NCBI GenBank assembly: GCA_903859705.1
Contig: CAIONQ010000002.1
Location: 20,781 to 84,780 of the forward strand
Length of the DNA stretch: 64,000 nucleotides
Source of the DNA: an uncultured Chthonomonas sp.
Lineage (GTDB): Bacteria; Armatimonadota; Chthonomonadetes; Chthonomonadales; Chthonomonadaceae
Reading direction: 5' to 3'
The notes below the pieces were generated by a model. That model was not told the origin of the DNA. It ran no database searches and saw only the letters and a list, made by a program, of their open reading frames with translations. Each line of letters opens with the position of its first letter. The stretch's first letter is position 1. The position numbers were made by a program, and so were the translations under genes. This document shows, piece by piece, positions 60,989-64,000 of this stretch.

Positions 60989-61336
60989 AAATACTGAGTC
61001 TTCACGACCTGAAAATGACTTATGGCTTATCCCCGGATCCCAGGTATGTTTTCGATTGGTCCAAGCCGACGATGGCGAGGGTTTCCGCCAACCGAGTCGC
61101 ACTTCATATTCACCCAGAGGTTCCAATCCGACACGCACCAACCTACCACTCACCAGCACCCGAATCCTGTAGACTCTGGTAATCCTGTCCAGAATCCCCA
61201 GCCTGCCAGCATCAATCAACGGTTACTCACCGTCAACTCAATCAGGATCCCAGTGAATGAGAATGGAACCGCACAGGATTCATCATCGTGTTATGTTTGA
61301 GTGTAACAAACCACGATGTAATCAGCGTGTATGCCG

Positions 61337-62413
61337 TCAACGGTGCTGCGGCGGCGTACCGGGTAGCTTTTTAATATAAACGTGACCAGCCATAGCCATG
61401 GAAAAGCCAGATTCGTCTGGCAGCCAGCGTAAACTCAGGTTTTCAGAGGCGGATGATGGCAGAATATCTAAGGCTACATCCAATCTGCCATCGGATTCAA
61501 CTCTGCATCCTACGTTTCTAGCGTTTTTGCCATCTATATCGGTTATTGTGAGTTCGATCAGCCTTCTGGTTGCCGAGTTATGTGCGGATGCCCACAACAA
61601 GGTGCGCCCAGAAGGTGACAGCACACACTCACTAAAGTTGCCATAGGGAGCCGCAACTTGCCTTTGCACATCCTTCGACATAGGGTACTTGAGCCTATCG
61701 GAATGTACAATGGTTACCTGGCTTGCTGCCTTAGGAATCAGGCAGACAACTGCTTTCCCGTCTAAATCGGTGCCCAGAAGACTGCGTTGCACAATATTTT
61801 TTGGGACTGCAATTTCAATATGTTCAGCAGGTTCAATCTTTGAGCGAACCATGTTGAACTTCTTCAGTTGAACAGATTCGGCGGTATCACTTTTACCCAC
61901 AAACGATCTTCCATCCGGGAGCCATTTATACTCCTCACAATAGTTTCTCTTTCCACCAGGGATTTCAATGTTCAGGTTGTGTGCAACATCACGGACGATT
62001 GCAGGAACGTCCTCCCGGTACGTGTTGCCCTCAGCAGCTATTAGCAGCAGATTTGCATTAGGAGACCATTCAAGACAAGAGGCATCGCTGGTCGTGTTTC
62101 CAAAATGTAGACTTGCTAAATCGTCGTCGTGTTGCCCTATGACATTGTGGCTGAGTATGCCCTGCCATGAGGCAAATGCATAGTGCTCAGTGTCCTTCCA
62201 TGCGTATATGTATCCGAGATTTTCAAAATTGGAGCTTCGGAAATCATTGAGACTGCCGGCTTCGACTGAAACCACGGTAACATCTGGCCGATGGTCAGTC
62301 TCTTTTGCATACAGAGCCCGCCAATTTACGGCGCTAAGCAATGGAAGATAGTACAAAGCGATTATTGCTACAATTAGGATAGCAAGCCATACGCGTTGTT
62401 TACTTTTCTCCAT
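61337..62413 (-). CDS. Membrane-anchored TolB/WD-like beta-propeller protein
   Basis: This is a 358-residue protein with one N-terminal transmembrane helix (about 8-26, VWLAILIVAIIALYYLPLL). The rest is extracytoplasmic, with repeated strands of TolB-like propeller type: SCLEWSPNANLLLIAAEG, YKWLPDGRSFVG, CVLSPSGRTLLWAS, LRWLPDESGFSMA. No catalytic motif was seen. It follows the RHS gene at 62666 on the same strand after 252 nt, so it could be its immunity protein or an unrelated accessory protein. The 62414-62665 gap has only short frames without clear coding character. Confidence 0.7.
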   Translation of the reverse strand: MEKSKQRVWLAILIVAIIALYYLPLLSAVNWRALYAKETDHRPDVTVVSVEAGSLNDFRSSNFENLGYIYAWKDTEHYAFASWQGILSHNVIGQHDDDLASLHFGNTTSDASCLEWSPNANLLLIAAEGNTYREDVPAIVRDVAHNLNIEIPGGKRNYCEEYKWLPDGRSFVGKSDTAESVQLKKFNMVRSKIEPAEHIEIAVPKNIVQRSLLGTDLDGKAVVCLIPKAASQVTIVHSDRLKYPMSKDVQRQVAAPYGNFSECVLSPSGRTLLWASAHNSATRRLIELTITDIDGKNARNVGCRVESDGRLDVALDILPSSASENLSLRWLPDESGFSMAMAGHVYIKKLPGTPPQHR

Positions 62414-62665
62414 AATGAACTGTCAACCTGAATTCTAATCCGTACATAAAGCGTCTGCCAGCCAAAAGGCTTCCAGGTAGGGAGCAACTTACGGTTGGTA
62501 TACTGGGCATCTGCTGAATCTACACGCATTGTGGTGGCATAGTATAGGGCACATCGCCACCAGGAACTTTGCCACTGGAAGGAAAGGCTTGCATGCACTT
62601 TGTACTGCAGTCCCCAAATCCGTTCCCGATCATAACACCAACATAGCATCTATGCAGTCGCTCAG

Positions 62666-64000
62666 TCATATGTTGTTCATCTGCTCGGTAATGGTAATTT
62701 TCGTTTTTTGCATCGAAAATGCGCAGGAACCACCATCCATCGCTGAGCGGGTCATCCAACAACACGAAACACAATGAGCGTACCCAGGGTTGTTGAGGTG
62801 TGTATCATTATTATTGAAGTACCGGGCTTTAATAGCTCTTGCACAGAGGTAACACCCGGAAAAATCGCATACTGCGTTAATATACGAGGCTGTGTTACTG
62901 CCAGGATAATCTCGTGCGATCCAGTTGTGAGTCTTGCATATAGCATTGGCCTGATCTCGACGCTCTTCGTCGCTGATCGGCTTACCCCCACAACCTCCCT
63001 CCACTCGCTGTCCTTTCAACTTTTCGTACGCGCACCAGAAACACATATTGCGTGTTGGGCGCGATAAGCAGCCATTTAATAAGTTGCGATCACTGTCCTT
63101 GTCACCCATATTAACTGCTTTGCACCTACCACGTGACCCTGCTGAAGTCGGTGAAATAGGAATTCCGTTTACGGGATCATAATATCCAGCCTGTTCATAA
63201 ACAAACCCTGTAGCGTCTGTGTAGTAGCCGTATTGCCCTACGTATTGCATCGGTTCTGGCTGTGCGGGAGGTGTGGAAACCATGTTGCCGAAGGCATCAA
63301 AGTTCATGAGGTTTTGCCAGAAGCTGGTGCCTTGGAACCAGAATGAGAACCGGTTGCTTCCCTGCGCATCAAACATCGGAATTACGAAGTAGCCGTCCTG
63401 CTCCTGGTAGGTCAGGTCTCCCCAGTCGCCGGGGGCATCGCTCTGACGCTCTACGAGGTTGAACCCGGCATCGGTGGCAATCGCCAGGTTCTGGTCACTC
63501 CATGCGAAGTTACGGGTGCTGCCACCGCTTGTTTTGGATGCTCGCAGTCCATCTTCCCGGTAGCTGTAGGATTCTGCGAGGGATGGCTGTGTGCAGATGG
63601 TCAGGCGGTTTTCAGAATCCCATACAAGGGTGGTGAGTGCACCGCCTGTGTTGGAAAGTGTGAGATTTCCGCAGGCATCGTAACTTCGGCTGGTTGAGGC
63701 ACCAACAGATGGCACCGCCGTCAGCATGGAGTTGGCGGCATTGAAGGTTCGGGCGGTGGTTACCCCACCGTTGTTCTCAGATACACGGTTTCCGAGGGCA
63801 TCAAAACTGTAGGAGATGCTGTACGGGTTGGTGCCCGTTCGGATCTCACTTACTAACTGGCTAATGGCATCGTACGCGAAGCTGACGTTGCTTCCTCCAG
63901 ATTCTATCGCTCCAACCCTGTTGTTCACAGCATTGTACTGGTAAGAGAAGCTGGGTGCGAAGGGAGCATCGGTGTTTACGGATGTCACGCGCCCTGCCGG
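62666..64000 (-). CDS. RHS repeat protein with cysteine-rich C-terminal tip (N-terminal part outside the window)
   Basis: At least 444 residues of a polymorphic-toxin-type RHS protein are visible. The frame is open through the right edge (PAGR precedes the GTG at 63988), so the gene starts further on. RHS/YD repeats include SFSYQYNAVNNRVG, SFAYDAISQLV, SYSFDALGNRVS and RSYDACGNLTLS. The core ends with YVGQYGYYTDATGFVYEQAGYYDPVNG, an altered form of the usual RHS core. After GIPISPTSAG comes a tip of about 160 residues with more than ten Cys (CFWCAYEKL, GGCGGKP, VCDFSGCYLCARAI, HCVSCC). Tip function is unknown; zinc binding or disulfides are likely. Neighbouring genes are candidate immunity genes. 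Confidence 0.82.
   Translation of the reverse strand, partial: PAGRVTSVNTDAPFAPSFSYQYNAVNNRVGAIESGGSNVSFAYDAISQLVSEIRTGTNPYSISYSFDALGNRVSENNGGVTTARTFNAANSMLTAVPSVGASTSRSYDACGNLTLSNTGGALTTLVWDSENRLTICTQPSLAESYSYREDGLRASKTSGGSTRNFAWSDQNLAIATDAGFNLVERQSDAPGDWGDLTYQEQDGYFVIPMFDAQGSNRFSFWFQGTSFWQNLMNFDAFGNMVSTPPAQPEPMQYVGQYGYYTDATGFVYEQAGYYDPVNGIPISPTSAGSRGRCKAVNMGDKDSDRNLLNGCLSRPTRNMCFWCAYEKLKGQRVEGGCGGKPISDEERRDQANAICKTHNWIARDYPGSNTASYINAVCDFSGCYLCARAIKARYFNNNDTHLNNPGYAHCVSCCWMTRSAMDGGSCAFSMQKTKITITEQMNNI

Noticed and set aside
61140..61215. Coding extension of the 60224-60988 gene up to 61219
   Set aside because: The added N-terminus is Arg-rich with no ribosome site, and the DNA carries repeated ATCCTG-like units typical of intergenic sequence.
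62374..62774. Two short minus-strand frames between the RHS gene and the propeller gene
   Set aside because: They overlap each other and neighbouring genes, lack ribosome sites and show no family features. One (62520-62774) contains some Cys and could be a frameshifted end of the RHS tip, but this cannot be decided from sequence alone.

Overview
The window most likely comes from a member of the Armatimonadota. It has two pseudopilins with the phylum-typical N-terminus ([18 protein letters not shown] followed by [20 protein letters not shown]), a PEP-CTERM exported protein, many secreted or lipoprotein-anchored enzymes, moderately high GC and frequent TTG/GTG starts. Phylum is an inference from these features; there is no rRNA, tRNA or CRISPR array in the window, and no ribosomal-protein marker.

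Layout. 1-13 kb: mixed housekeeping and envelope genes: a partial membrane-anchored protein, an M24 Xaa-Pro aminopeptidase, a zinc alcohol dehydrogenase, a pseudopilin with a consensus promoter, a TPR / CRTAC-type lipoprotein / DUF1801-like operon, a PhoPQ-activated-type hydrolase, a GNAT protein, MscL and a PepD-type dipeptidase. 13.1-24.9 kb: eight consecutive, overlapping minus-strand genes, all for exported amidohydrolase-fold proteins (nine domains, since one gene is a double-length fusion). Only one keeps the full set of metal ligands. 25.1-35.1 kb: sugar and secretion functions: a GH127 arabinofuranosidase, a small lipoprotein, a second pseudopilin, a LacI regulator, a BCP peroxiredoxin, a GH5-like protein with discoidin domains, an MFS transporter and an SDR. 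35.4-52.6 kb: a cmk-plsC-upp-(macro-like)-comB run, a second ComB-like gene, a SARP/AfsR-type ATPase regulator, a PEP-CTERM protein, a dehydrogenase-complex E2, a DUF4337-like protein, a Crp/Fnr regulator, a redoxin-cytochrome-copper monooxygenase fusion and CinA.

52.6-64 kb is accessory DNA. It starts with a 117-bp direct repeat and two related membrane proteins of unknown family. Then comes an RHS polymorphic-toxin region: an RHS gene broken by a group II intron lying antisense to it, by a repeat-associated frameshift and by an in-frame TGA; an ankyrin-repeat neighbour and other putative immunity genes; and a second RHS gene with a cysteine-rich tip that runs off the right edge.

The most unusual observations are (i) the amidohydrolase operon, in which most members appear to be pseudoenzymes with intact export signals, and (ii) a 48-nt palindromic element inserted twice, in frame, at equivalent positions before conserved Trp codons of the RHS gene. 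The second RHS gene lacks it at both places. Start sites were chosen by ribosome-binding-site spacing, signal-peptide position or family length. Function calls are by motif recognition without database searches.
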